From assembly GCA_002747145.1 (NCBI GenBank), contig PDTI01000035.1, forward strand, positions 1 through 44,855: a stretch of DNA of 44,855 nt, given 5' to 3'. The notes below the pieces were generated by a model. It was given only the letters and a program-made list of their open reading frames with translations, had not been told where the DNA came from and did no database searches. Position numbers and translations under genes: made by a program. Shown here piece by piece: positions 24,388-33,406 of this stretch. The stretch comes from Desulfobacter postgatei (lineage in GTDB: Bacteria; Desulfobacterota; Desulfobacteria; Desulfobacterales; Desulfobacteraceae). Position 1 is the stretch's first letter, and each line of letters starts with the position of its first letter.

Positions 24388-27249
24388 ATGAAAAAAGTTA
24401 CGAAAAAAATAAGAATTTCTGCTTGCATGATCGTAAAAAACGAAGAAGAAATGCTCCCAAGATGCCTTAACAGCATCAAGCACCTTATTGATGAGTTGAT
24501 CATCGTTGATACGGGATCCACAGATAAAACCATTGAAATCGCCGAATCGTTCGGTGCAAAGATTTACCACCATCCCTGGGAAAATAATTTCAGCAAACAT
24601 CGCAACCAATCCCTTGGATATGCCACTGGCGACTGGATCATCCAGATTGACGCCGACGAGGAACTCAACGGCTATCAATTGAAAAAAAATGTTCTTAAAA
24701 AAATGTTTGCCAATGCACCTAAGAACCTGCATTGTTTCCTGATTAAAATGCTGGATAAAAATAAAAAAGGAGAAACCGTTTCAGAAACGGAAATGCTAAG
24801 GATCTTCAGGAACCATGTGGGGGTACATTTTACTGGGATTGTTCATAACCGGCCACAATATTCCGGCAAGGTCGGGCATAGCGATATCCAGTTCTTCCAT
24901 TATGGATATGCCTTGTCTGACGCCCAGATGCAGGCGAAATACAAACGCACCAGCGGTCTGCTTTTCAAACGGATTGAAGAAGACCCACAGGATCATGATG
25001 CATATTTTTATTTGTACCAGGTTCATTCCGAAATGAACGAAAAGAAAAAAGCCGTTGAATATGCAGAAAAATGCCTTGGGCTTATAAAAGAAAAAAATAT
25101 TAATTTAACAGAAGCCTCTTTTTATTATTCTCTTTACCATGGTCTTGCCAGTACATACCTGAAATCCGGTCATTATGAGCTGGCACAGTCTTTTGTCCGC
25201 AAAGGTCTGGAAGTGCTGCCGGATGAACCTGATTTATATTACGATTTGGCTGCCATCGGTTATTTTTCAGGCAAGCCAAGTGTATCAGTTGAAGGCGGAA
25301 AAAATTACTTAAGGGTAATTGACGGATTTCGAAAAGATCCTTTGAAGGCCGGAACAAGATTTATATTTACCGCATCAAAAAAGGCTGAACTGTCGGTGAG
25401 TTTCTGGTTGATGTCGGGTCTGATCTCTTTGAACCAGTTGGATGCGTTTTTGGCATTGTGGGAGCAATATAAAGAAGAAATGATCGACACGCATTCATTT
25501 CAAAAGCAATTATTTGAAGCCCTTGAGAACAAAGATGCTTTTGAATGCATCGAACCGGTCGCCAATTATTTATTCAATAATCTGAATCGAATTCCGGTTG
25601 AAAATCATAAAATGGTTCTCTCATATTTCCTGTTTTATTTTAAGGAGAAAATTGTCAGTCGCAAAGCACCGAATGGTGAGTTAGATGACATGTTTGAGGG
25701 TGTGGCCAGTCAATACCTGGAGACGGTTAAAAGCTATCAGGAAATTCCAACTGGAGAGGCTGTTATTTTGGCGGATTTCCTTTTAGATAAGAATATGGAA
25801 AACTTTTTTTGGGATCTGACATCGGTTGTCTTTGCACGGGAACTATCCGGGCAGATAAAGAAGATTGATTCTAACAAAACAATAATGCAGGGCTATGGAC
25901 TTATCGCAGAAAACCAGAATAAAACCAGAAAAGGACAGCTTTTCAAATTATTGTGTAAGAATATCTGTGAAAAGTTAGGCGCAACTGATTCGAATAAAAG
26001 TTCTGAAACTGCTTCAGAGACAGTAGATCCCCCCGTTGCAGCAAGTGAAGATCGTGAGGGGCTGTCCGGCCAGCTTAAGCCAGGCATTAGACCGTTTTCT
26101 CCCGATAATGCTGGTCGGAAAGTCGGGGCAACTATTCTTAAAAAGGATCGAATTCCGAAGGTGACAATCGGGTTGCCCGTATATAATGGCGGGCAGGCAC
26201 TCAGTCAGGCTATAAAATCAATTTTAGCGCAGGATTTTGAGGATTTTGAACTTATAATTTCGGATAATTGCTCCACAGATAACACCGAAGAGATTTGCTG
26301 CGGCTATGCGGATAACGATGATAGAATCTATTATACCAGAACTACTCACAATCATGGTCTTGCAGCCAGTTTTTCTAATTTGGTGGGACTTGCCAGAAGT
26401 GAATTTTTTATTTTCGCACAGCATGATAACACGTTTGATCATAAATACATAACTACCTGTTTAAAGGCGTTTGAGGCAGATGTAAACAAGTCTTACGCGA
26501 TTGTTTTTCCTCAAGTTCGATTGATAAACCAAAACGGATCCCCCGAAGGATCTCAGGAAATGTTGAATGCGGTTCAGGAAAGTCCTGTGGAAAGATACCT
26601 TCATGTCTTGGAAACATTAGGTCATACAAGCCCGATCCTTGGACTGATGCGAACAGCGATTATAAAAAATTGTCGAATCTCTTTGGGTGCGCTGAGTAGT
26701 AGGAGTAGTAATACGATCTACACCGATTATGCGACAGCAACAGAGATCGCCCTCAAGGGTAAGATCAGGCATATCAGTCAGGTGCTTCTCAACAGCAAGA
26801 TGTCTGATGACAACGATGATCTTTCGCTTGAAGAACGAACTGTCAGAGATATTAATGCAGTTGCCCCCCACATTATGAATGACGGTATAAGTTTTTTTCA
26901 TATTGGTATCATTCGAAGACAGATGGATGTGATCAACTATGCGCCTATTTCATTTTCTGAAAAGCAATTATTGATCAAAGAAACAGTGAAAGTGTTAACA
27001 TCGCGATTCCAGGACCAAATGCTTGATGAGATCAGAAGAGCGCTCGGTTTTGTAAAAAACAAACATTTTTTTGTCACATGGGCTGGGCAAAGGCTGCCAG
27101 AGGATATTTTAGATAGTTTACCGGACTTCAAACGGTTGTATATGACCATGCTGTCAAGGGAGTTCGAGGATGCATTACTGTATTTCCCTGAGCTGGATGG
27201 ATTGAAGGCTGCCGTTCAATTGTGCCGAGATCAGATACGTATGGTTTAA
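24388..27249 (+). CDS. Large glycosyltransferase: GT2, TPR and second GT2
   Basis: 953 residues from ATG 24388 (a TTG five codons upstream is also in frame). Residues 8-110 are a GT2 domain (ACMIVKNEEEMLPRCLNSI, IIVDTGSTDKT, QIDADEEL with the metal-binding DxD). Residues 190-320 contain TPR-like repeats (HDAYFYLYQVHSEMNEKKKAVEYAEKCL). Around residue 590 a second GT2 domain begins (KVTIGLPVYNGGQALSQAIKSI, IISDNCSTDNTEE, then FAQHDN in place of DxD). No membrane helix is seen, so it is probably cytoplasmic and adds two sugars or one sugar to a protein. Large TPR glycosyltransferases near flagellar loci often modify flagellin; that role is inferred. The second domain's DxD is replaced by QHD. 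Confidence 0.85.
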   Translation: MKKVTKKIRISACMIVKNEEEMLPRCLNSIKHLIDELIIVDTGSTDKTIEIAESFGAKIYHHPWENNFSKHRNQSLGYATGDWIIQIDADEELNGYQLKKNVLKKMFANAPKNLHCFLIKMLDKNKKGETVSETEMLRIFRNHVGVHFTGIVHNRPQYSGKVGHSDIQFFHYGYALSDAQMQAKYKRTSGLLFKRIEEDPQDHDAYFYLYQVHSEMNEKKKAVEYAEKCLGLIKEKNINLTEASFYYSLYHGLASTYLKSGHYELAQSFVRKGLEVLPDEPDLYYDLAAIGYFSGKPSVSVEGGKNYLRVIDGFRKDPLKAGTRFIFTASKKAELSVSFWLMSGLISLNQLDAFLALWEQYKEEMIDTHSFQKQLFEALENKDAFECIEPVANYLFNNLNRIPVENHKMVLSYFLFYFKEKIVSRKAPNGELDDMFEGVASQYLETVKSYQEIPTGEAVILADFLLDKNMENFFWDLTSVVFARELSGQIKKIDSNKTIMQGYGLIAENQNKTRKGQLFKLLCKNICEKLGATDSNKSSETASETVDPPVAASEDREGLSGQLKPGIRPFSPDNAGRKVGATILKKDRIPKVTIGLPVYNGGQALSQAIKSILAQDFEDFELIISDNCSTDNTEEICCGYADNDDRIYYTRTTHNHGLAASFSNLVGLARSEFFIFAQHDNTFDHKYITTCLKAFEADVNKSYAIVFPQVRLINQNGSPEGSQEMLNAVQESPVERYLHVLETLGHTSPILGLMRTAIIKNCRISLGALSSRSSNTIYTDYATATEIALKGKIRHISQVLLNSKMSDDNDDLSLEERTVRDINAVAPHIMNDGISFFHIGIIRRQMDVINYAPISFSEKQLLIKETVKVLTSRFQDQMLDEIRRALGFVKNKHFFVTWAGQRLPEDILDSLPDFKRLYMTMLSREFEDALLYFPELDGLKAAVQLCRDQIRMV

Positions 27250-27408
27250 AAACAGAATGGTGAATCACACGGTTCCGCAACTAGCCAACTTTTCACTGAC
27301 AAAAAGAACGCCTGGCCAAGCTCAAACAGGGATAAAATTGTCAAAGATCAAAAAATTACCGGGCAGGCAAAAACGAACCAGACATTACTGAATAGAGGTA
27401 TCCTAATT

Positions 27409-28188
27409 ATGAAAACGGTTGTTTTCGCAGGAGGCTTGGGAACACGCATCTCTGAAGAATCCTACCTGAAACCCAAGCCAATGATAGAAATAGGAGAAAA
27501 ACCCATTCTCTGGCATATTATGAAAATTTTCGGATCCCAGGGATTTAACGATTTTATCATCTGTACAGGATATAAAAGTTACATCATTAAAGAATATTTC
27601 CTTAACTACTATATCTACAACTCAGATGTTACGGTAAACCTGAAGACAAACAGTTTTGAAGTTCATCGTTCGGATACTGAAACATTCCGTGTAACGCTGG
27701 TTGATACAGGCGTAAATACAAAAACAGCAGGTCGTCTGAAACGGGTGCAGCGCTATATAGGGAATGAGGAATTTTTATTAACCTATGGTGATGGGGTTGC
27801 CGATATAAACATCAAACAACTAATCGCGCACCATAATAAATATGGGAAGATCGGGACTGTAACAGCGGTGCAGCCAGAAGGCAGATTTGGTTTACTGGAT
27901 ATAGGATCTGATGAACATGTGGCTGGTTTTAACGAAAAACTGCTTGGAGATGGCGGATGGATTAATGGCGGTTTTTTTGTATTAAAGCCTGAAATATTTG
28001 ATTATCTGCCTGAAAATGCAGACGATATTATGTGGGAAAACGATCCCCTCGAGAAACTGGCCCAGGACAGACAACTGTCAGCTTATAAACATAAAGGCTT
28101 CTGGAAATGTATGGACGCGATGAGAGATAAATCCGTTCTTGAGCATCTTTGGGCATCAGGACGGGCAAAATGGAAAATTTGGGATTAG
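27409..28188 (+). CDS. rfbF: Glucose-1-phosphate cytidylyltransferase
   Basis: 259 residues, full length. The nucleotide-binding FAGGLGTRISEESYLKPKPMIEIGEKPI, TYGDGVADI and the C-terminal GFWKCMDAMRDK are those of RfbF/AscA/DdhA. It makes CDP-glucose from CTP and glucose-1-phosphate, the entry to CDP-dideoxysugars. A GAGG ribosome site precedes ATG 27409. The next gene is its pathway partner rfbG, 14 bp on. No gene for other CDP-hexose uses is present between them. Confidence 0.95.
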   Translation: MKTVVFAGGLGTRISEESYLKPKPMIEIGEKPILWHIMKIFGSQGFNDFIICTGYKSYIIKEYFLNYYIYNSDVTVNLKTNSFEVHRSDTETFRVTLVDTGVNTKTAGRLKRVQRYIGNEEFLLTYGDGVADINIKQLIAHHNKYGKIGTVTAVQPEGRFGLLDIGSDEHVAGFNEKLLGDGGWINGGFFVLKPEIFDYLPENADDIMWENDPLEKLAQDRQLSAYKHKGFWKCMDAMRDKSVLEHLWASGRAKWKIWD

Positions 28189-28202
28189 GATTATAACAGT
28201 AC

Positions 28203-29267
28203 ATGTTTAAAGGGTGTTATAAGAATAAAAAAGTTCTTATCACAGGACACACAGGGTTTAAAGGATCATGGTTGGCGTTATGGCTTTCAACACTAAGTGC
28301 GGATATAATAGGCTACTCGCTGACGCCTCCAACAGAGCCGAATCACTTTCGATTGCTCAATATGGAACTCATTTCCCTGACAGGCGATATTAGAGATTTA
28401 GAAAACCTCAAACAAATTTTTAAGGCGTATCAACCGGAAATTATATTTCACCTGGCAGCTCAGGCAATTGTAAAGGACTCCTATAAAGATCCGGTTACAA
28501 CTTTCAGCAGTAATGTTATGGGCACGGTAAATATACTCGAAGCGGCAAGAGGTATTGACAGTGTCAAAGCGATTATCAATGTGACAAGTGATAAGTGTTA
28601 TGAAAATAAAGAATGGGCATGGGGATATCGTGAAATTGATCCGATGGGCGGGTACGATCCCTACAGTGCATCAAAAGGTTGTACAGAGATCCTAACCCGT
28701 TGCTGGCAAAAAACATTCTTCAATTCCGAAGAGTACTGTAAAACACACCAAACGCTTCTTGCAAGTACCCGTGCGGGAAATGTTATCGGTGGCGGTGATT
28801 GGGCACCTCATCGACTTATCCCTGATATCGTGCGGGCAATTCACCAGCATGAAAAAGTTAAAATCAGGAACCCTCATTCTATCCGCCCCTGGCAGCATGT
28901 CCTTGAACCACTCAGCGGATACTTGTTACTTGGTCAAAAACTTCTGGAAGGTGAAAAGGATTTTGCCCAAGCTTGGAACTTTGGCCCCTCTTTTGAAGAA
29001 AATATTACGGTAGAGGAAGTCGTCCAAACAATGAAACATATCTGGCCTGAAATGGAATATGAAAGAGCTCAAATCCAAGATCAGTCCCATGAGGCAGGCA
29101 TATTAAAACTGGACACCTCCAAAGCCAGGCAACATCTGAAATGGAAACCCGTCTGGGATTGTTCACAAGCAATTCAGTATACAGCGGAGTGGTACAAAGA
29201 ATTTTATAACAATGGCAGTATTCTCTCTTTTGATCAATTGGAAGCATATAAAGCAATGCTGGATTGA
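28203..29267 (+). CDS. rfbG: CDP-glucose 4,6-dehydratase
   Basis: 354 residues, full length. An extended SDR with the NAD loop TGHTGFKGSWL (residues 14-24), the catalytic YDPYSASKGCTE (Y-x3-K intact) and the typical FGPSFEENITVEEVV C-terminal region. It converts CDP-glucose to CDP-4-keto-6-deoxyglucose. It follows rfbF by 14 bp in one operon. The RfbH gene that would act next is at 43097-44434 on the other strand. Confidence 0.95.
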   Translation: MFKGCYKNKKVLITGHTGFKGSWLALWLSTLSADIIGYSLTPPTEPNHFRLLNMELISLTGDIRDLENLKQIFKAYQPEIIFHLAAQAIVKDSYKDPVTTFSSNVMGTVNILEAARGIDSVKAIINVTSDKCYENKEWAWGYREIDPMGGYDPYSASKGCTEILTRCWQKTFFNSEEYCKTHQTLLASTRAGNVIGGGDWAPHRLIPDIVRAIHQHEKVKIRNPHSIRPWQHVLEPLSGYLLLGQKLLEGEKDFAQAWNFGPSFEENITVEEVVQTMKHIWPEMEYERAQIQDQSHEAGILKLDTSKARQHLKWKPVWDCSQAIQYTAEWYKEFYNNGSILSFDQLEAYKAMLD

Positions 29268-29370
29268 GCGTTTTCGGTCTGAGGTGTCACAATGTTCACA
29301 TAAAAATATATTTATCCCGACAGTGAATATTTGCTGAAAACGGTTCTAATTGAAAATAGAGATAACATAT

Positions 29371-30216
29371 ATGAAACAAAAGATTCTGCTTACAGGCGCA
29401 ACAGGTTTTATAGGACGTAACGTGTTACCGCAATTACAGAAGATCCATGATGTGGCGGCACCGTCAAGAGCAGAGCTTGACTTACTTGATACAAATGCCG
29501 TTCGACGCTATTTGGAAAATAGACAGCTTGATGCAGTTGTACATCTTGCCAATCCAACGTCCCAAAATCCAATAGACAAATTTGACGAGTTATTTGATCG
29601 CTCTCTTCGAGTATTTACCTCATTTTTTCATTGCAACGATTTATACCGTCGAATGATTTATATTGGTTCTGGTGCAGAATACGGTAAACATAGGGCAATC
29701 AAACAAGTTATTGAGGATACGTTCGGACAGGAATTGCCGTGTGATACCTATGGGCTTTCCCGTTATATAATGAGCGAGCTTGCACAACGATATAGCAATA
29801 TAATCAATCTTCGACTGTTCGCCTGCTACGGTTGTGGCGATCCCCCTTACAAACTCATTCCTCACATCATTTCCTGTGTTAAGGCAAACAAGCCCGTTGA
29901 GTTGCGACAAAATGTGATGTTTGATTTTCTGTATGTTAAGGATATCGCTCCTGTATTGATGTATTTTATTGAAAATGAGCCAACGCACAGAACTTACAAC
30001 CTTTGTTCAGGGAGGCCGACACTAATTAGCGAAATAGCCGAAGAAGTACGACAGCAAATGAACTCAGATTTACCGATAGTGTTTAAAAATGAAGGGCTGG
30101 GTTTAGAATATACAGGAAACAATGATCGATTGCGTGCGGAACTTCGATACTGGGAACCTCGCTTATTGAGAGATGGAATTAGGGAGATCCTTGAAAATGA
30201 AACTGGGAAAATTTGA
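29371..30216 (+). CDS. NAD-dependent epimerase/reductase with Arg at the catalytic Lys position
   Basis: 281 residues from ATG 29371 (a TTG at 29350 is also in frame). The NAD-binding TGATGFIGRN lies at residues 8-17. The expected Y-x3-K reads YGLSR, with Y127 and R131. YIGSGAEYG supplies the Ser/Thr region. The fold and length are those of an extended SDR acting on nucleotide sugars; by context it may be a CDP-4-ketosugar reductase or epimerase. The Lys-to-Arg change is unusual and may lower or alter activity. Its end overlaps the NeuB-like gene by 20 bp, so both belong to the rfbFG operon. Confidence 0.8.
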   Translation: MKQKILLTGATGFIGRNVLPQLQKIHDVAAPSRAELDLLDTNAVRRYLENRQLDAVVHLANPTSQNPIDKFDELFDRSLRVFTSFFHCNDLYRRMIYIGSGAEYGKHRAIKQVIEDTFGQELPCDTYGLSRYIMSELAQRYSNIINLRLFACYGCGDPPYKLIPHIISCVKANKPVELRQNVMFDFLYVKDIAPVLMYFIENEPTHRTYNLCSGRPTLISEIAEEVRQQMNSDLPIVFKNEGLGLEYTGNNDRLRAELRYWEPRLLRDGIREILENETGKI

Positions 30217-31054
30217 AATAGGCAAGCCTGCATTTATTGTTGCTGAAATCGGAATCAACCATAATGGGGATATTGAAATTGCCAGGAAACTGATTGCCAA
30301 GGCAAAAGATTCAGGTTGCAATGCGGTTAAGTTTCAAAAGCGAACAATTGATGTTGTTTACAGCTCTGAAGAACTTGCCATGCATAGAGAAACCCCTTTT
30401 GGTTCTACAAACGGTGATTTAAAACGAGGTCTGGAGTTTTCTTTCAAGGATTACCAGAAAATTGATCAATACTGTAAACAGCTTGATCTGATTTGGTTTG
30501 CATCCCCTTGGGATGAAGCTTCGGTTGATTTTTTAGAGTCATTCAACGTGCCATGTCACAAAGTGGCAGCCGCGGGCCTGACTGACGCGGGTCTGCTCAA
30601 AAAAATCAAATCAACGGGCAAGCCTGTGCTCCTTTCAACAGGAATGAGTGAGCTTGATGAAATCGATAAAGCTGTAAATATTTTGGGAACGGATAATCTT
30701 TTACTGTTCCATTGTGTCTCCCTTTATCCTGCACCGCCGGACAAAGTCAACCTGCGTGCCATCAGTACGCTGGGAGAACGTTATAATATTCCGATTGGAT
30801 ATTCAGGGCACGAGCTTGATACTGTAATCTCAGCGGCGGCAGTAGCAATGGGCGCGGTTGCTGTGGAGCGTCATTTTACGCTTGATCGGAATATGTGGGG
30901 CAGCGACCATAAAGCATCAATTATGCCATTTGAAATGGCGGAAATGGTAAAAAATATCCGGCTGATTGAGCAGGCATTTGGAACGTCAGAAATACATTGT
31001 TTGCCTGAAGAGATTCCGGTTAAACAAAAGCTGAGAAGAGTAGATAGTATATGA
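30197..31054 (+). CDS. NeuB/SpsE-family sugar-acid synthase lacking the SAF domain
   Basis: 285 residues from ATG 30197. It is the NeuB TIM barrel: FIVAEIGINHNGDIEIARKL, AVKFQKRT, FASPWDEASVDFLE, LLSTGMSELDEI, GYSGHE and VERHFTLDRNMWGSDHKAS. NeuB-type enzymes condense PEP with an aldose (ManNAc or relatives) to a nonulosonic acid. Typical members have about 345 residues with a C-terminal SAF (antifreeze-like) domain; here the protein ends at KLRRVDSI, exactly where that domain would start. The stop codon overlaps the ATG of the next gene, so the short form is the designed product. The SAF domain normally contacts the N-acetyl group, so a different acceptor sugar is likely. Confidence 0.88.
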   Translation: MKLGKFEIGKPAFIVAEIGINHNGDIEIARKLIAKAKDSGCNAVKFQKRTIDVVYSSEELAMHRETPFGSTNGDLKRGLEFSFKDYQKIDQYCKQLDLIWFASPWDEASVDFLESFNVPCHKVAAAGLTDAGLLKKIKSTGKPVLLSTGMSELDEIDKAVNILGTDNLLLFHCVSLYPAPPDKVNLRAISTLGERYNIPIGYSGHELDTVISAAAVAMGAVAVERHFTLDRNMWGSDHKASIMPFEMAEMVKNIRLIEQAFGTSEIHCLPEEIPVKQKLRRVDSI

Positions 31055-31518
31055 AACTCATATTGGCAGATATAGATGGTGTGCTCACCGATGGACGCGT
31101 AACTATAGATATTCATGGTAATGAAACCAAGTCTATTTGTTATAGAGATTTAGATGCCATCGGTATAGGACGTCGCAATAATTATGACTTCGCATTTGTG
31201 ACGGGAGAGGACACTGAAATGGTACAGTTTATAGCCAAACGCTTTAACGTGGAACAAGTGTATGCCGGCGCAAAGGACAAATTGGCTGCAATGAAAACAA
31301 TATCCAAGAAATTGGGTATAACTGTTTGCGATTTGTTATACATTGGAGACAGTGATAGAGATGCCCCTGCCCTTGAAGCCGTCGGAATAGGGATCGCGCC
31401 GCGGGATGCTAGTGCGGGTGCAAAGAATGCAGCCAATTTTATTACAGAGACGAATGGCGGTTATGGTGTGTTGCTGGAAATTGTCAATAATTTAATTTCC
31501 GGAAAATTGAAATATTAG
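31051..31518 (+). CDS. KdsC-like HAD phosphatase
   Basis: 155 residues. HAD motif I is ADIDGVLTDG (D7, D9), with VTGED at motif II, the Lys at AKDKLAAMK, and motif IV YIGDSDRDAPAL. It is the KdsC/KDN-9-phosphatase type without a cap domain, usually a tetramer. It overlaps the NeuB-like gene by 4 bp (ATGA), so it most likely removes phosphate from that enzyme's product (a KDN-9-phosphate-like or KDO-8-phosphate-like sugar acid). No CMP-sugar-acid synthetase gene is seen in the window. Confidence 0.88.
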   Translation: MKLILADIDGVLTDGRVTIDIHGNETKSICYRDLDAIGIGRRNNYDFAFVTGEDTEMVQFIAKRFNVEQVYAGAKDKLAAMKTISKKLGITVCDLLYIGDSDRDAPALEAVGIGIAPRDASAGAKNAANFITETNGGYGVLLEIVNNLISGKLKY

Positions 31519-31532
31519 GGAGCATCGGCCTT

Positions 31533-33284
31533 GTGAAAGTTTCTGACTATCTCTTTTCATTTCTAGCTGAACGAGGGATCCGTACAGTATTCTATCTGCC
31601 CGGAGGCGGCTGCATGCATCTTGTCGATTCTTTGGGACGCCATGGGAATAATATAAATTCAGTATCTCTTTTACACGAACAGGCTGTTTCGATTGCAGCC
31701 GAATCCTATGCTAATACTTCAGGTAATCCAGGCTGCGCCCTTGTGACGACCGGGCCAGGTGCGACCAATTCGGTTACTGGCGTTTTAGCCGCTTACCTTG
31801 ATTCCTCTCCCGTATTTTTTGTATCTGGTCAGGTGAAAACCTCGGATTTGAAAAGTCGTTTCGGCGTACGCGCTCATGGATCACAGGAAGCGGATATCGT
31901 TTCAATTGTAAAACCGGTTACAAAATATGCAGCTATGGTGACGGATAAGGCGCAAATCCGATATGAGCTGGAACGTGCCTGGCATGAAATGACAAATGGA
32001 CGTAAAGGGCCTGTATGGGTAGATATTCCTCTTGATGTGCAGGGCGCACAGATTGAGCCAGATAACTTATGCGGATTTACACCTCAACCTGATAAATACC
32101 CGATTCAGGTATCCGAAATAATTGAATCCCTGAAAACGGCAAAACGCCCTGTAATAATCGCAGGTAACGGGCTTAATGCCAGCAGAAACCTATTTTATGA
32201 ATTACTTGGATATCTGCAACTCCCTGTTATTCCGACCTGGAAAGCAATTGATTATATCCCGAACGATCACCCGCTTTATGCAGGACGTGCAGGGGGGATG
32301 GGAGACCGTCACGGTAACTTTACAATGCAGAATGCCGATCTGCTGTTGTGCTTGGGAGCCCGGCTGGATTTTTCAATAACGGGCTATGACCGTTCGGAGT
32401 GGGCAGTCAAAGCAAAGAAGTTTATTATTGAGATTGATTCTACAGAAATTTTAAAACTGGAAGGGACTGATAATATTTTCCCCGTTATTGCTGATGTAAA
32501 CGATGTGCTGACGGAATTGCTGTCACGGGTCAATGAAATACACCTACCTGATTTGACTGACTGGAAAGCGCAAATTACGAAATGGAAACGAACGTATCCC
32601 ATATTCACTTCGAAAAAAGCGTTGACGACATACGCTTTTGTACAAACATTGTCGGAGCATCTGCAGGAAGGGGCTTATGTCGCGCCCTGCAGTTCGGGGA
32701 CAACAGCGGAAATTTTCTTCCAAACATTTCAAGTAAAACAAAAACAGGTTGTACGTTCCAACCACGGGCTGGGCTCAATGGGTTTTGAGATTCCGAATGC
32801 TATCGGCATGTGCATCGCCTCGGAAGGGAAAGAGGTTATTTGTATTGCCGGTGACGGCGGCATGCAATTGAACATCCAGGAACTTGCCGTTATTGCGGGG
32901 CGTAAACTGCCAATTAAAATTTTTGTCATTAATAATAGTGGGTATGCTTCAATACGCAATATGCAAAAAAATCATTTTAAGGGAAACTATTTCGGATGTG
33001 ATGAATGCAGCGGGCTTTATCTGCCTGCCTTAGAAAAATTGAGTACTGCTTATAATATTAATTATGAGCAAATCAGAAGAATAGATGACCTTGGTGATAT
33101 AGTCAAACGTGTATTGGACGATCAAGGCGCAACACTTTGCGAGGTCTGCGTTGTTGGAGACTGTCTTGTCTCGCCGCGTACAGCAACACAGGTATTTCCG
33201 GATGGTTCCATGCGCTCTTCAAGGCTTGAAAATCAGTATCCTTTTTTGAACGATAAAGAAGTAAAAGAGAATATGCTATTGTGA
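31533..33284 (+). CDS. Acetolactate-synthase-like ThDP enzyme (possible sugar-branching enzyme)
   Basis: 583 residues in three domains of the acetohydroxyacid synthase fold. The activating Glu is E49 (LLHEQAVSIAAESYA), GPGATNSVTGVLAAYLDSSP follows, and the ThDP motif is AGDGGMQLNIQELA ... VINNSGYASI (GDG to NN). Start GTG 31533 has AGGGAG ten bases upstream. It is in one operon with CDP-sugar genes, not with ilvC/ilvN. A known precedent is YerE of Yersinia pseudotuberculosis, which transfers a two-carbon unit from pyruvate to a CDP-3,6-dideoxy-4-ketosugar to make yersiniose. The same reaction here is an inference supported by RfbF, RfbG and RfbH in the window. Confidence 0.82.
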   Translation: MKVSDYLFSFLAERGIRTVFYLPGGGCMHLVDSLGRHGNNINSVSLLHEQAVSIAAESYANTSGNPGCALVTTGPGATNSVTGVLAAYLDSSPVFFVSGQVKTSDLKSRFGVRAHGSQEADIVSIVKPVTKYAAMVTDKAQIRYELERAWHEMTNGRKGPVWVDIPLDVQGAQIEPDNLCGFTPQPDKYPIQVSEIIESLKTAKRPVIIAGNGLNASRNLFYELLGYLQLPVIPTWKAIDYIPNDHPLYAGRAGGMGDRHGNFTMQNADLLLCLGARLDFSITGYDRSEWAVKAKKFIIEIDSTEILKLEGTDNIFPVIADVNDVLTELLSRVNEIHLPDLTDWKAQITKWKRTYPIFTSKKALTTYAFVQTLSEHLQEGAYVAPCSSGTTAEIFFQTFQVKQKQVVRSNHGLGSMGFEIPNAIGMCIASEGKEVICIAGDGGMQLNIQELAVIAGRKLPIKIFVINNSGYASIRNMQKNHFKGNYFGCDECSGLYLPALEKLSTAYNINYEQIRRIDDLGDIVKRVLDDQGATLCEVCVVGDCLVSPRTATQVFPDGSMRSSRLENQYPFLNDKEVKENMLL

Positions 33285-33406
33285 GTTCATTCCATTGATG
33301 AATGAATGGCGTACACTGGAAGATATTAGGAACAAAAATATTGATTTGCCCCTTTAAGTTTAAGTGGGTTGACTCATAGAGCGAGTCTGTCGCAGTTGAG
33401 GGGAAA

